From the NCBI GenBank assembly GCA_036501845.1, contig DASXZO010000139.1, positions 1 through 64,000 on the forward strand: DNA of 64,000 nucleotides, written 5' to 3'. A program made the translations under genes and the position numbers. Below the pieces are notes generated by a model. It did not search any database and was not told the DNA's origin. It saw nothing but the letters and a program-made list of their open reading frames with translations. This stretch comes from JBBREP01 sp036501845. Lineage in GTDB: Bacteria; Actinomycetota; Acidimicrobiia; IMCC26256; PALSA-610. This document shows positions 25,234 to 34,979 of this stretch, piece after piece (the first letter of the stretch is position 1; each line of letters opens with the position of its first letter).

Positions 25234-28200
25234 ATGAACGGCGACGACCGTTCCGCGTTGGTCGAACGGGTGTCGAGCCTGGCGTCGTCATACGTCGCCG
25301 TCGACGAGGCGCCCGGACTCGGCGCGTTCATTCGCCGCTTCTATGCCGATGTCGGCGCCGACGACCTCGCCGAGCGCACCATCGACGAGCTCGCCGGCGC
25401 GGCGCGCGCGCTGTGGCGCGCCGCGTCGAACCGCCCGCCCGGCACACCGGTGATCCGCGCCTACGACCCCGCGGCGGGTGTCGACGGCTGGTCGTCGCCC
25501 TACACCGTGATCGAAGTGGTGAGCGACGACATGCCGTTCATCGTCGACTCCGTCACCACAGCGATCGAGCGGCGGCACAGCACCGTGCAGCTCGCGATCC
25601 ACCCGATCGTGGCCGTGCGCCGCACACCCGACGGGAAGTTGCTCGGCGTGGCCGCGTCGGGCGACCCGAACGGCGCCGATGGGTACGTGCCCACCGAGGG
25701 CGAGCGGCGGGTGGTCGAGTCGTTCGTGCACATGGAGATCGACCGCATCGACGACACCGCGCTGCTCGCCGAGCTCGTCGACGACCTGCGCGCGGTGTAC
25801 GCCGACGTGCACGCGGCCACGAACGACTGGAGCGACATGCTCGCAGTCACGTTCCGCGTGGTGAACGAACTCGGCGCGGGCGGTAGCGACGAGGACCGCT
25901 CCGAGACGCGCGCGCTGTTGCAATGGATGGCCGATCATCACTTCACGTTCCTCGGCGTATGCGACATCGTGCCCACCGACGACGATCGCGTCACGATCGT
26001 GGAGGGAAGCGCGCTCGGCATCCTGCGCGACGACTCTCGCCCGCAGCTCACACCATTCGCGGGGTCGGCGACGCTCGTGGTGAACAAGGAGCCGCAACGA
26101 TCACGCGTGCACCGCGACGTGTATCTCGACGCGGTCGCGGTGCGCAGCATCGGCTCCGACGGTCGTATTGCCCGGGAGACCAGGTTCCTCGGGTTGTGGA
26201 CGTCGAGCGCCTATCACGCCAACCCGAGTGAGATCCCGGTACTGCGGCGCAAGGTGACCGCAGTGGTGCAGCGGGCCGGCTACCCGCACGACTCACACGC
26301 CGGCAAGGACCTCGCCGCGGTACTCGACACGTACCCGCGCGACCAACTGTTCCAGATCGGTGTGGACGAGCTCTACGAGACGGCCATCGCGATCGTGCAG
26401 CTCCAGGAGCGCAAGCGCGTGCGGCTGTTCCTGCGCGCCGACGTGACCGGTCAATTCGTGTCGGCGCTCGTGTTCGCGCCGCGCGACCGCTACACCACCA
26501 CGCTGCGCCTGCGCATCGCGACGATCCTCGGCGACGCGGTGCACGCGAGCGAATCGCAATGGACCACGAGCGTGAGCGACGCGCCGCTGGCCCGGCTCCA
26601 CTTCGTGATGCGCGTCGCCCCGGGCGCGCTCGACGGCGTGTCGACGCGCGAGCTCGAGGCGCGCATCAGTGTGGCCAGCCGCACTTGGAGCGAAGAACTG
26701 CGAGACGCGCTCGTGGCTGCGGTGGGCGTGGACCGCGCTCCGGCGTTGGTGCGTCGCTGGGCCGACGGTTTTCCACCCGCGTACCAGGACGACGTGCCCG
26801 CCACGGTCGCGGTGGCCGACGTGTTCGATCTGGACACGCTCGAACGCACCGGCACCACGGTGCTGCGGCTCGAAGCCGAACAGTCCGACGGCGTGATGCC
26901 GTTCAGCGTGATCAGCTCCACGCAGCTGCCGCTCTCCGACCTGATGCCGGTGCTCGCGAACCTCGGTGTGCGGGTTGTGGACGAGCATCCCTACGTGATC
27001 GACGCCCCGGGCGACGGCGACGGCGACGGCGACGGCGCCGACGCGAGTAGTGGGCGCACTCCTCGAGAGGTGGTGCACCTCGCGCGGTTCGGCATCCGTT
27101 CCGGCGCGCACGGCGTCGACCTCGCCGCGAGCCGCGATGGGTTCGAGGAAGCGTTCGCCGCGGTGCTCCATGGCGAGGCCGAGAGCGACACGTTCGGAGC
27201 GCTCGTGCTCGGGGCATCGCTCGGTTGGCGTGAGGTGGCGCTCCTGCGCGCCTACGCGCGCTACATGCGCCAGATCGGCACGTTGTTCTCGCACGAATAC
27301 ATCGCCAGTGTGCTCAACAACCACGCCGACATTGCGGGCGCGCTCGTCGCCTACTTCCGCGCCCGCTTCGATCCCGATATCAGCGCCGACGAGCGTGAGC
27401 GAGCACAGGCGGAACGCCGCGAAGAGCTCCAGCAGATGGTGGACGCGGTCACGAGCCTCGACGACGACCGCATCCTGCGCGGCCTCACCACGTTGGTCGA
27501 CGCCACCCTGCGCACGAACTGGTTCCAGCGCGATGCCACGGGCCGCGCGCCGTCGCACATCGTCTACAAGCTCGATCCCACACGGATCCCCGACGTCCCG
27601 CGGCCGGTGCCCGCCTACGAGATCTTCGTGTACTCGCCGCGCGTGGAAGCCGTGCATCTCCGCATGGGCAAGGTCGCGCGTGGCGGGTTGCGCTGGAGCG
27701 ACCGGCGCGAGGACTTCCGCACCGAGGTGCTCGGCCTCGTGAAGGCGCAGACCGTGAAGAACGCGGTGATCGTGCCCACCGGCGCCAAGGGCGGCTTCGT
27801 GCCCAAGCGCTTGCCGCCGATCACCGAACGCGACGCCTGGCTCGCCGAGGGCACAGATTGCTACCGCACGTTCGTCGGCGGCCTGCTCGACGTCACCGAC
27901 AACAACGTCACGCCCGCCGGATCGTCGCGACATGCCGCGTCGGTGACGCGGCCACCCGATCGCGTCGTGCGTTACGACGGCGACGACCCCTACCTCGTGG
28001 TGGCGGCCGACAAGGGCACGGCCACGTTCTCCGACATCGCCAACGACATCGCCGTGGCCCGCGGCTTCTGGCTCGGCGACGCGTTCGCGTCGGGCGGCAG
28101 CTCGGGTTACGACCACAAGGCCATGGGCATCACGGCCCGCGGCGCGTGGGAATCTGTGCGCGCGCATTTCCGTGAGCTCGGTATCGACCCCGACATCGAT

Positions 28201-30108
28201 TCGTTCACCGCAGTGGGCATCGGCGACATGTCGGGCGACGTGTTCGGTAACGGCATGCTGCTGTCGCGCCAACTCCGCCTCGTGGCCGCGTTCGACCACC
28301 GCCATGTGTTCCTCGACCCTGAACCCGACCCTTCCACCAGCTTCGAGGAGCGGGCCCGGCTGTTCGCGCTTCCCCGTTCGTCGTGGGCCGACTACGACGC
28401 CACTCGGATCTCCGACGGCGGCGGTGTGTACGCGCGCACGAACAAGAGCGTGCCGATCACGCGCCAGGTGCGCGCCGCGCTCGGACTCCCCGACGACGTC
28501 GCCGCGCTGAGCCCGCCCGCGCTGATCAGCGCCATCCTTGCTGCGCCGGTCGACCTGCTGTGGAACGGTGGTGTCGGCACCTACGTGCGCGCGTCGGCCG
28601 AGTCGAACGCCGAGGCCGGCGACAAGGCGAACGATGCGGTGCGCATCGATGCCTCGTCGGTGCGAGCGCGTGTAGTGGTGGAGGGCGGCAACCTCGGCCT
28701 CACCCAGCCGGCGCGCATCGAGCTCGCCAAGCGCGACGTTGCGGTGAACAGCGATGCCATCGACAACTCGGCGGGCGTCGACACGTCGGACCACGAGGTG
28801 AACATCAAGATCCTGCTCGCCGACATGATCGCCCGCGGCGAGCTGCAAGCAGCCGAACGCGACGCGCTGCTCGCGGGCATGACCGACGACGTCGCCGCGC
28901 TCGTGCTCGACGACAACTACCAGCAGAACCGCACGTTGATGGTGGGCCGCGCCGAGAGCGGCCCGATGGCCGATGTGCACCTGCGCTACCTCACCGTGCT
29001 CGAGTCGGAGGGCAAGCTCGATCGAGCGGTCGAGTTCCTACCGTCGTCGAGCGAGCTCGCCGAGCGCAAGGCCCAAGGCATCGGGCTCTACGGCCCCGAG
29101 CTCGCCGTGGTGCTCGCCTACAGCAAGCACACCACCGAGCAGGCCGTGCTGGCGAGCGACCTGCCCGACGATCGCGACGTGGCCGCGGTGTTGCACGACT
29201 ATTTCCCGCAGGCGTTGCGCACGCGGGCCGCCGCGGCGATCGGCCGTCACTCGCTGCGCCGCGAGATCACCGCCACCGCGCTCGTGAACGCGATGGTGAA
29301 CACCGGCGGCACCACGCTCGCGTTCCGCATGATGGAGGAGACCGGCGCCACCGAACCCGATGTGGTGCGCGCGCAGTTCGTGGCGTGGCGAGTGTTCGAG
29401 CAACAGCAGTTCTGGGACGACGTGGCCGCGCTCGATCACAAGGTTGCGGCGTCGCTCCAGGTGGAGCTGTACCTCGAAGGGCGGCGCCTCGTGGAACGCG
29501 CGACGCGCTGGCTGCTCCGCCACCGCCGATCGCCGCTCGCGATCGGCGCGACGGTCGACGCGTTTGCCGACGGCGTGCACCGTTGCACCGAGATCCTGCC
29601 GTCGGTGCTCGGTGACGATGGCGCGGCCGCGATCGCCCACTCGCTCGAGCACTTCCTCGCCGGCGGCGTACCCGAGCCGGTGGCCACGCGCGCGGCCACC
29701 TACCGCTCGCTCGCGTCGGCCCTCGACATCGTGGAGATCGGCGCCGCAACGAGCCGCCCCGTGGAGGCCGTGGCCGCGGTATACGCCACGGTCGGCGATC
29801 GCCTCGGACTCGACTGGCTGCGTGAGCACATTCTCACCGACCTGCGCCGCGACGACCGCTGGAGCGCACTCGCCCGCAGCGCATTGCGTGACGACGTGTT
29901 CGAAGAGCACCGCGCGATCACCTCGGCCATCCTGCGCGCCGCCCACACCGGTGACGACGCCGCCACCTCCTTCGAACAATGGGCTACCGAACGCGACACC
30001 GCGCTCTCGAGAGCCACCAAAGTCCTAGAAGACGTCCGCCAAGCCGCCACCTACGACCTCGCCACCCTCTCCGTAGCCCTACGCGAACTCCGCAACCTCC
30101 TCAGCTAA
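25234..30108 (+). CDS. gdh: NAD-specific glutamate dehydrogenase, large (~180 kDa) type
   Basis: At 1624 residues this matches the GDH180/L-GDH family. N-terminal ACT-like regions (GDPNGADGYVPTEGERRVV) precede the catalytic core. That core has VARGGLRWSDRREDFRTEVLG, VPTGAKGGFVPK with the catalytic Lys near residue 850, VAADKGTATFSDIAND and GDMSGDVFGNGML. It deaminates glutamate to 2-oxoglutarate with NAD. ATG 25234 was chosen; the upstream extension overlaps the divergent phosphatase. An acidic linker, DGDGDGDGADASSG, near residue 594 comes from a (GGCGAC) hexanucleotide run. It is transcribed alone. Confidence 0.95.
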   Translation: MNGDDRSALVERVSSLASSYVAVDEAPGLGAFIRRFYADVGADDLAERTIDELAGAARALWRAASNRPPGTPVIRAYDPAAGVDGWSSPYTVIEVVSDDMPFIVDSVTTAIERRHSTVQLAIHPIVAVRRTPDGKLLGVAASGDPNGADGYVPTEGERRVVESFVHMEIDRIDDTALLAELVDDLRAVYADVHAATNDWSDMLAVTFRVVNELGAGGSDEDRSETRALLQWMADHHFTFLGVCDIVPTDDDRVTIVEGSALGILRDDSRPQLTPFAGSATLVVNKEPQRSRVHRDVYLDAVAVRSIGSDGRIARETRFLGLWTSSAYHANPSEIPVLRRKVTAVVQRAGYPHDSHAGKDLAAVLDTYPRDQLFQIGVDELYETAIAIVQLQERKRVRLFLRADVTGQFVSALVFAPRDRYTTTLRLRIATILGDAVHASESQWTTSVSDAPLARLHFVMRVAPGALDGVSTRELEARISVASRTWSEELRDALVAAVGVDRAPALVRRWADGFPPAYQDDVPATVAVADVFDLDTLERTGTTVLRLEAEQSDGVMPFSVISSTQLPLSDLMPVLANLGVRVVDEHPYVIDAPGDGDGDGDGADASSGRTPREVVHLARFGIRSGAHGVDLAASRDGFEEAFAAVLHGEAESDTFGALVLGASLGWREVALLRAYARYMRQIGTLFSHEYIASVLNNHADIAGALVAYFRARFDPDISADERERAQAERREELQQMVDAVTSLDDDRILRGLTTLVDATLRTNWFQRDATGRAPSHIVYKLDPTRIPDVPRPVPAYEIFVYSPRVEAVHLRMGKVARGGLRWSDRREDFRTEVLGLVKAQTVKNAVIVPTGAKGGFVPKRLPPITERDAWLAEGTDCYRTFVGGLLDVTDNNVTPAGSSRHAASVTRPPDRVVRYDGDDPYLVVAADKGTATFSDIANDIAVARGFWLGDAFASGGSSGYDHKAMGITARGAWESVRAHFRELGIDPDIDSFTAVGIGDMSGDVFGNGMLLSRQLRLVAAFDHRHVFLDPEPDPSTSFEERARLFALPRSSWADYDATRISDGGGVYARTNKSVPITRQVRAALGLPDDVAALSPPALISAILAAPVDLLWNGGVGTYVRASAESNAEAGDKANDAVRIDASSVRARVVVEGGNLGLTQPARIELAKRDVAVNSDAIDNSAGVDTSDHEVNIKILLADMIARGELQAAERDALLAGMTDDVAALVLDDNYQQNRTLMVGRAESGPMADVHLRYLTVLESEGKLDRAVEFLPSSSELAERKAQGIGLYGPELAVVLAYSKHTTEQAVLASDLPDDRDVAAVLHDYFPQALRTRAAAAIGRHSLRREITATALVNAMVNTGGTTLAFRMMEETGATEPDVVRAQFVAWRVFEQQQFWDDVAALDHKVAASLQVELYLEGRRLVERATRWLLRHRRSPLAIGATVDAFADGVHRCTEILPSVLGDDGAAAIAHSLEHFLAGGVPEPVATRAATYRSLASALDIVEIGAATSRPVEAVAAVYATVGDRLGLDWLREHILTDLRRDDRWSALARSALRDDVFEEHRAITSAILRAAHTGDDAATSFEQWATERDTALSRATKVLEDVRQAATYDLATLSVALRELRNLLS

Positions 30109-30368
30109 CCCGCATCCCCACCAAGCAACGTCACAAGCAGCGAGCGGCCACGCTGGCGGCACCGAGGTACGGAGGCGCCGGCTCAATGTCCGGGACGAGC
30201 CCGCGGCGCCACGGCGAGGAAGCGAATCCGTAGCGTCGGACCGAGCGAGGGAGCGCACTTCGCGAGCGCCAGCGAGCCCCGAAGCGCTGCGAAGGGCCGA
30301 TGCGTGTGAGCGTTCGCCGTGGTGTCGCGGGCGACAATGTCGCACGCACTGGATCGCGTGCGCAGGCC
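30109..30368. other. 260-bp gap between convergent genes
   Basis: No convincing gene. The first 40 bp are relatively A/C-rich. The rest is G/C-rich with many short GAGCGA/CGAAGCG-like words reminiscent of repeat family A but not alignable to it. No strong terminator hairpin is obvious. The leftward open frame here has an implausible Arg/Ser/Pro composition. Confidence 0.5.
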
Positions 30369-31541
30369 TCAGGCGAGCACTTCGATGACTGTTGCGCTCC
30401 CCATACCCCCACCGGCACACATGCTGGCGACGCCGTAGCCGCCGCCGCGGCGGCGCAGTTCGTGGGCGAGCGTCACGATCATGCGTGCACCGGTGGCCGC
30501 GACCGGGTGGCCGAGTGAGCAACCGCTGCCGCTGACGTTGGTGATGTCGTGCGGGATGCCGAGCATCTTCGTGGTCGCCACGCACATCGACGCGAAGGCC
30601 TCGTTGATCTCGAACAGCTTCACGTCGTTGATGTCGATGCCGGCGCGCTTGAGCGCCTTCGGGATCGCGTGCACCGGGCCGAGGCCGGTCTCTGCGGGCG
30701 GCACACCGGCCGACGCCCAGCTCTTCACCACCGCGAGGGGCTGGAGGTCGTGCGCCCTGGCGTAGGCGTCGCTCACGATCACCATCGCGGCGGAACCGTC
30801 GTTCAGACCCGACGAGTTGCCCGCGGTGATCGGAAAGCCGTCGATCTCCGGGTGCAGCACCTTCAGCGACGCGAGCTTCTCCATCGACGTCTGGCGCGGG
30901 TGCTCGTCGCGCTCGAACGTGACCGTGGTGCCGTCGCGCCGCGGCGCCTCGATCGGGAACAGCTCCTCCTCGAAGCGTCCCTCGGCGATCGCCGCAAGGG
31001 CGCGCTCGTGCGAGGCGCAGGCCCAGAAGTCCATCTGCTCGCGCGTCACGTCGGCGGCCTTGGCCGCGTTCCAGCCGACGGTGATCGACATGTCGAACGC
31101 CGGCGCGTCCGGCGTCTCCGGATGGCTCGGCGACATCCACTGCTTGTACTCGTCGGTGCCGAGCACGCGCTTCATGCTGGACGGCGACGTCGAGATCGAC
31201 TCGGCGCCCCCGGCGATCACGACTTCGTCCATGCCGGCGCGGATGCTTCCCGCGGCCGTCTGCACTGCGGCCATGCCCGACGCGCAGTGGCGGTTGTGCG
31301 CAACACCCGGCACGTGCACGAGTCCGGTCTCGATCGCGGCGTAGCGAGCGATGTCGCCGCCGCCCTGGAGCACCTCACCGAGCACGATGTCGTCGACGTC
31401 GTCGGGCGCCACGCCGCTGCGCGCCAGCGCTTCCGCCACCGCATACTTGGCGAGATCGAACGCACTCACGTCGACGAGCGTGCCCTTGCGGGCGGTGCCG
31501 ATCGGGGTGCGGCACGCCGAGACGATCACGGCTTCGGTCAT
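30369..31541 (-). CDS. Acetyl-CoA acyltransferase (thiolase)
   Basis: A 390-residue classical thiolase. The nucleophile is in HNRHCASGMAAV (Cys near residue 86), with FEINEAFASMC, CSLGHPVAATGARM and CAGGGMGSATVIE supplying the catalytic His and second Cys. It cleaves 3-ketoacyl-CoA or condenses two acetyl-CoA. A GAAGGAG ribosome-binding site precedes the ATG. It lies downstream of the Tad operon terminator, so it should have its own promoter in the ~50-bp space. Biosynthetic or degradative direction cannot be told. Confidence 0.93.
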   Translation of the reverse strand: MTEAVIVSACRTPIGTARKGTLVDVSAFDLAKYAVAEALARSGVAPDDVDDIVLGEVLQGGGDIARYAAIETGLVHVPGVAHNRHCASGMAAVQTAAGSIRAGMDEVVIAGGAESISTSPSSMKRVLGTDEYKQWMSPSHPETPDAPAFDMSITVGWNAAKAADVTREQMDFWACASHERALAAIAEGRFEEELFPIEAPRRDGTTVTFERDEHPRQTSMEKLASLKVLHPEIDGFPITAGNSSGLNDGSAAMVIVSDAYARAHDLQPLAVVKSWASAGVPPAETGLGPVHAIPKALKRAGIDINDVKLFEINEAFASMCVATTKMLGIPHDITNVSGSGCSLGHPVAATGARMIVTLAHELRRRGGGYGVASMCAGGGMGSATVIEVLA

Positions 31542-31589
31542 GGAACGGCTCCTTCGGTGGGCGCGAGGCGCGTGACGCTACCGCCGCCC

Positions 31590-31635
31590 TCGGTGGTCCC
31601 ATCAACTCCGGGTTTTCCCGGACTTGATGGGACCA
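31590..31635. terminator. 21-bp-stem hairpin ending the Tad operon
   Basis: The 21-nt arms at 31590-31610 (starting GGTGGTCCCATCAA) and 31615-31635 (ending TTGATGGGACCACC) pair with a single C-C mismatch around a TTTT loop. It sits just after the last Tad gene (stop at 31650) and before the thiolase start. There is no downstream T-run. Confidence 0.8.
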
Positions 31636-31649
31636 CCGGCGCGCGCGTG

Positions 31650-32069
31650 TCAGGGGATGGCGCGGGGCGCGGCGGTGGCGTGCACCTGCACGGGGATCGC
31701 GTCATGTACGCCGAACAGTGCGAAGAACCCCACGTCGACCTCGCCGCGCAACGTCACATCGACGTTCGTGGCACCCGCGTCGACTTCGGCGTTGGTGACG
31801 AGTCGCGCGTCGTGCTCGCGACTGAGCTCGGCCGACGCGAGCGACCGAGCCCGGCCCGGGTCGAGCGCGAGCTCACCTCGCCGCAAGGCCGACTCGTCGA
31901 CGCCGTTGGCTCCGGCCGTTGCCGACGCATCAGCCATCGCCGCGAGCGAACGGCGTACCGACAGCACGCGCCAGAAGTCGACCGACAGCGCACCGAGCAT
32001 CAGCACGGCCACGCACAGCCCGAGCATCAGCACCACCATGGAGCCGCGCTCATCGCGCCGGCGAGCCAC
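31650..32069 (-). CDS. TadG-like pilus-associated protein
   Basis: A 139-residue protein starting GTG. After RRRDERGS comes one hydrophobic helix (MVVLMLGLCVAVLMLGALSVDFW), as in the N-terminal TadG/Rv3654c-like pilus assembly proteins, then an Ala/Asp-rich extracytoplasmic domain (MADASATAGANGVDE). It is the last gene of the Tad operon, 1 bp after the preceding gene, and is followed by a strong hairpin. It may act as a minor pseudopilin or as an anchor. Confidence 0.72.
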   Translation of the reverse strand: MARRRDERGSMVVLMLGLCVAVLMLGALSVDFWRVLSVRRSLAAMADASATAGANGVDESALRRGELALDPGRARSLASAELSREHDARLVTNAEVDAGATNVDVTLRGEVDVGFFALFGVHDAIPVQVHATAAPRAIP

Positions 32070-32070
32070 G

Positions 32071-32472
32071 TCAGCGGCTCCGGTAGTCGTCGATGCGCAC
32101 CGCGTATGTGGTGGTCCACGACCATGCGCCGGCGTCGCCGATCAGCGGCAGGTGGAGTGCCGGCATCACGACGGTGACCCGCGCCACGGCTTGGCCACCA
32201 CGGTTGTCGTCGACCGCCACGCCCACTGCAAGGTCGCCTTCGGGTACGCCGTAGTCATCGGCCACGGAGGCAACGACGCGGTCGACCGCTCCCCCGTCGG
32301 TTGCCGGCCAACCCGCCGCCGCGGTGCGCGCGGTCTCCCGCGCCACCACGGTGGCGGCGTGGCGCCGTTCACTCCACACCGGGATCGACGCCACCAACAC
32401 CACGGTGGGCACCAGCAGCAGCGCCACCGCGGCGACAAGTTCCACCGCCACGAACCCGCGTCGGTTGGTCAC
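32071..32472 (-). CDS. TadE/TadF-like minor pilin
   Basis: A 133-residue protein. TNRRGFVAVELVAAVALLL is a prepilin-like leader with Gly before a hydrophobic helix and a Glu five residues on (G-FVAVE), typical of TadE/TadF pseudopilins. The extracytoplasmic part (VDDNRGGQAVARVTVVMP, WSWTTTYAVRIDDY) is short. The GTG start overlaps the TGA of the preceding TadE gene (GTGA). It should be processed and assembled at the membrane with Flp. Confidence 0.75.
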   Translation of the reverse strand: MTNRRGFVAVELVAAVALLLVPTVVLVASIPVWSERRHAATVVARETARTAAAGWPATDGGAVDRVVASVADDYGVPEGDLAVGVAVDDNRGGQAVARVTVVMPALHLPLIGDAGAWSWTTTYAVRIDDYRSR

Positions 32473-32858
32473 GGCGGGCCTTCCTGTTCGGCCTCGGCGC
32501 GCAACCGGAACGACCACCCTGGAAGGCCTGCCACGAACGCGGGCAGCACCACGTCGGCGTCGGCGGTGACCACGCCGCCGGTGATCGCACACCGGAGCGC
32601 GACGCCGTGACCGAGATCACCGCGCACCAACCCCTGGATCGTGTCGTCCGCTCGCGCCGTGCAGTCGGCGGCCGTTCCGCCGAGTGGCACCGCGGCGCGC
32701 ACGCCCTCATCGAGCGCGTCGCGCACCGCGGCCCGCACGTAGAGATCGACGAGCAGGTTCGCGGCCATCACGAGGAGCACGAGCGCGAGCGCGCTTGCGG
32801 CCACGTACTGCAGGCTCACGAACCCCGCCTCCCGAGCGTGAGGTGGACGCCGGTTCAC
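32469..32858 (-). CDS. TadE-like pseudopilin
   Basis: A 129-residue protein from GTG. HAREAGFVSLQYVAASALAL shows a basic leader, Gly-Phe, then a long hydrophobic helix; Gln replaces the usual Glu5. The C-terminal region contains two cysteines (TAADCTARADD, VALRCAITGG) that may form a disulfide outside the cell. It lies 1 bp after the Flp pilin gene and is coupled to the next TadE/F gene. Confidence 0.72.
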   Translation of the reverse strand: MNRRPPHAREAGFVSLQYVAASALALVLLVMAANLLVDLYVRAAVRDALDEGVRAAVPLGGTAADCTARADDTIQGLVRGDLGHGVALRCAITGGVVTADADVVLPAFVAGLPGWSFRLRAEAEQEGPP

Positions 32859-32859
32859 G

Positions 32860-33072
32860 TCAACCGATCACCTTGCTGGTGATCCACGAGACGATGTTCA
32901 GGCCCAGCGCCTGGAGCGCGCCCCAGATGACGACCAGCGCGGCTATGCCGAGCGCGGCGTTACCGAGTAACTCGGCCGTGGCCATGCCGCGCTGGTCGCC
33001 ACGTGGTGTGCGACGCTCGAGCCGCTGCGCCTTCGCTGCGCACCAGAGCTGCAAGGTGATCAATGACTGCAT
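32860..33072 (-). CDS. flp: Flp-type major pilin
   Basis: A 70-residue prepilin. The leader ends GDQRG and the mature protein starts MATAELLGNAALGIAALVV, with the conserved Glu at mature position 5, and the sequence ends ALGLNIVSWITSKVIG. Type IVb/Flp pilins have exactly this length and single long helix. The ~30-residue leader is long. A prepilin peptidase (TadV/CpaA) is needed but not encoded nearby. The operon order after TadC and before TadE is usual for actinobacteria. Confidence 0.82.
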   Translation of the reverse strand: MQSLITLQLWCAAKAQRLERRTPRGDQRGMATAELLGNAALGIAALVVIWGALQALGLNIVSWITSKVIG

Positions 33073-33117
33073 GAATGCCTCCTGTGTGTGTTTCGATCGA
33101 TGTGAACTGAGCGGAGA

Positions 33118-34098
33118 TCAACGGTTGCCGAGCACAATGGACGGAAGCGGCGCGGCCACGAACAACAACATGATCGGGGCCAGGATCCCGATCGTCGGAG
33201 CGAGCATTCCCGCGCGGCGTCGCACCGCCGACTTGCGCAACGCCTCGCGGCGCGCGTCGCGCAAGTCGTCGCCGATTGCGAGGAGCGCAACGGCCAGGTC
33301 GCTTCCCCGCTCCACCGAACTGGCAATGAGCTGATACGTGCGGGCGGCGTCGCGGCACGGCGTGAGGTCGGCCGCGCGGCGGAACGCTTCGGGCTCGCGC
33401 ACGCCGCTGCGAATGCGCGCGAGCGTGGCGTCGAGCTCCTCCACCAGCACGCCCTGACCGCGATCGACGAGCCGCTGCACCGACTGCACGGCACCCGACC
33501 CTGAGCGGACGTGCATCGCAAGCAGTTGATTCACGGTGGCGAGCTCGAGCTCCATGCGCTCGGTGCGCCGGCCGATCGCGCGATCGAGATCGCCTCGCAC
33601 GCGTGCCGCGCCGGCAACGAAGCCGGCGACGACGAGCGCGAGCACCACGAACGGCGTGTGCACGAACAACATGCCCGCGGCGCCCAGCACGAGCGCGACC
33701 CGTGCGCCCCGCGCCACCTGTGCGACCCGATGCTCGGTGACGCTGACGTCGCGCCGGCCGGCCTGAAACAGCCGCAACTCGATCGCATCGTCGCTGCGCG
33801 ACTCCACGATCGCGCCAAGCCGCTGGGCCACGGCGCGCAGCGGGCCGAGCAGCACGGCCGCGACGCCACGTGCGTCATGGGCATCGCCGCCGGGCACGAC
33901 GCTCGAACCGACGACATCCGGCGTGTGTCCGAGTACGGCGCGCGCCGCGCCGGTATACGGGCGCACCCGAACGGCAGCTCGCGGACGGTTCGGCACCACG
34001 GCGTACACGAGCGCGCCAACCGCGACCGCCACGCACAGCGCGGCCGGTAGCGCAGGAGAACCCGCCGCGGCGATCACGCCCGTCATCGCACTGGTCAT
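33118..34098 (-). CDS. tadC: TadC-type pilus inner-membrane platform protein
   Basis: A 326-residue T2SF-domain protein with hydrophobic segments near residues 15-33 and 135-170 and a C-terminal helix (APTIGILAPIMLLFVAAPLP). The cytoplasmic core between them, with MELELATVNQLLAMHVRSG and AARTYQLIASSVERGSDLA, is the GspF-like fold. The ATG overlaps the TGA of tadB (ATGA). With TadB it forms the membrane platform turned by the TadA ATPase. Confidence 0.82.
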   Translation of the reverse strand: MTSAMTGVIAAAGSPALPAALCVAVAVGALVYAVVPNRPRAAVRVRPYTGAARAVLGHTPDVVGSSVVPGGDAHDARGVAAVLLGPLRAVAQRLGAIVESRSDDAIELRLFQAGRRDVSVTEHRVAQVARGARVALVLGAAGMLFVHTPFVVLALVVAGFVAGAARVRGDLDRAIGRRTERMELELATVNQLLAMHVRSGSGAVQSVQRLVDRGQGVLVEELDATLARIRSGVREPEAFRRAADLTPCRDAARTYQLIASSVERGSDLAVALLAIGDDLRDARREALRKSAVRRRAGMLAPTIGILAPIMLLFVAAPLPSIVLGNR

Positions 34099-34979
34099 CC
34101 CACTTGGCTCCCGGCAAACACCCGCGGTTCGGCGGGCAGCCGGCCGAGGCGCGCGATCCACGCACTGCCGAGGATTGTGAGCAGCCCGCCGGCGAGCACC
34201 ACCAAGAGGCCCACGGGCGATTGGTAGAACGCGCGGAACGGACCGTGCGACAGGTTCAGCACGAGCAGCACGAACCACGGCAGCGCAACCACCGCCCTCG
34301 CGTTGATGCGGCTCTCGAGCACCTCGGTGTCGAGCGCCTCGAGCAGCTTCACGTCGGCCGCGATCGCCACCGCGAGCTCGTCGAGGATCGTGCGCACGAT
34401 GGCACCGCCGCGCTCGACCGCGAGCACGAGAACTTCGATCACGCGGTCGCTCACCGGATCGGCCAGCTCGGCGCGCGCGATCTCCAGCGCGCTCTGGGTA
34501 CCGACGGCCCGGCTCAGCGACGGGTAGCGAGTGAGCGCGTCGCGCACCGGTTCGGGTCCGCGGTCGGCGAGCTCGACGAGCCCCTGATGGATCGACAGCC
34601 CAGCGGCCACCGCGGCGACGAGATCGCGCAGCGCGTCTGGCCATGCCCGCTGGATCGCCGCGAGCCGCAACGCGCGCCGGCGGCCGTAATAGAGCGTCGG
34701 CACGCACGCGGCGCCACCCGCCGGCACCAACGCGATCGCAGGCCCCACGAGCGCTCCCACCACTGCAAGCACGATCAGCCCGAGCAGCGCCGACGCGGCC
34801 GCGAACTGCACCGGCGCCGCCCCGAGCCCGGCCTGTTGCAACCAGATGCGGGCGCCCTCGACGCCACCGCGCGTCGAGCGCGCCGGCCGCACACGCGGCA
34901 GCGGCAGCCTCGCACCCACGGCAAGCGCAGCGATCGCCGCGCACGTCCAACCGATCACCAGCGCGGCAAGCAGGTTCAT
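34095..34979 (-). CDS. tadB: TadB-type pilus inner-membrane platform protein
   Basis: A 294-residue T2SF-domain protein. An N-terminal helix (LAALVIGWTCAAIAALAVG), a hydrophobic pair near residues 62-93, the cytoplasmic GspF-like core (WPDALRDLVAAVAAGLSIHQ, VLVLAVERGGAIVRTILDEL) and a C-terminal hydrophobic pair are present. ATG 34979 overlaps the stop of the family B repeat ORF (ATGA), which separates it from tadA. A partner of TadC in the pilus platform. Confidence 0.85.
   Translation of the reverse strand: MNLLAALVIGWTCAAIAALAVGARLPLPRVRPARSTRGGVEGARIWLQQAGLGAAPVQFAAASALLGLIVLAVVGALVGPAIALVPAGGAACVPTLYYGRRRALRLAAIQRAWPDALRDLVAAVAAGLSIHQGLVELADRGPEPVRDALTRYPSLSRAVGTQSALEIARAELADPVSDRVIEVLVLAVERGGAIVRTILDELAVAIAADVKLLEALDTEVLESRINARAVVALPWFVLLVLNLSHGPFRAFYQSPVGLLVVLAGGLLTILGSAWIARLGRLPAEPRVFAGSQVG

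Noticed and set aside
27008..27037. Hexanucleotide GGCGAC run
   Set aside because: A phase-variable or regulatory repeat was considered. Steps of six keep the frame, it encodes an acidic linker, and similar Asp-Gly linkers are common in GC-rich genes.
26293..28980. 895-codon leftward open frame opposite the glutamate dehydrogenase gene
   Set aside because: It is the typical antisense shadow of a very GC-rich gene: rich in His, Arg, Gly and Ala, no recognisable domain, and no RBS. The rightward protein is clearly real.
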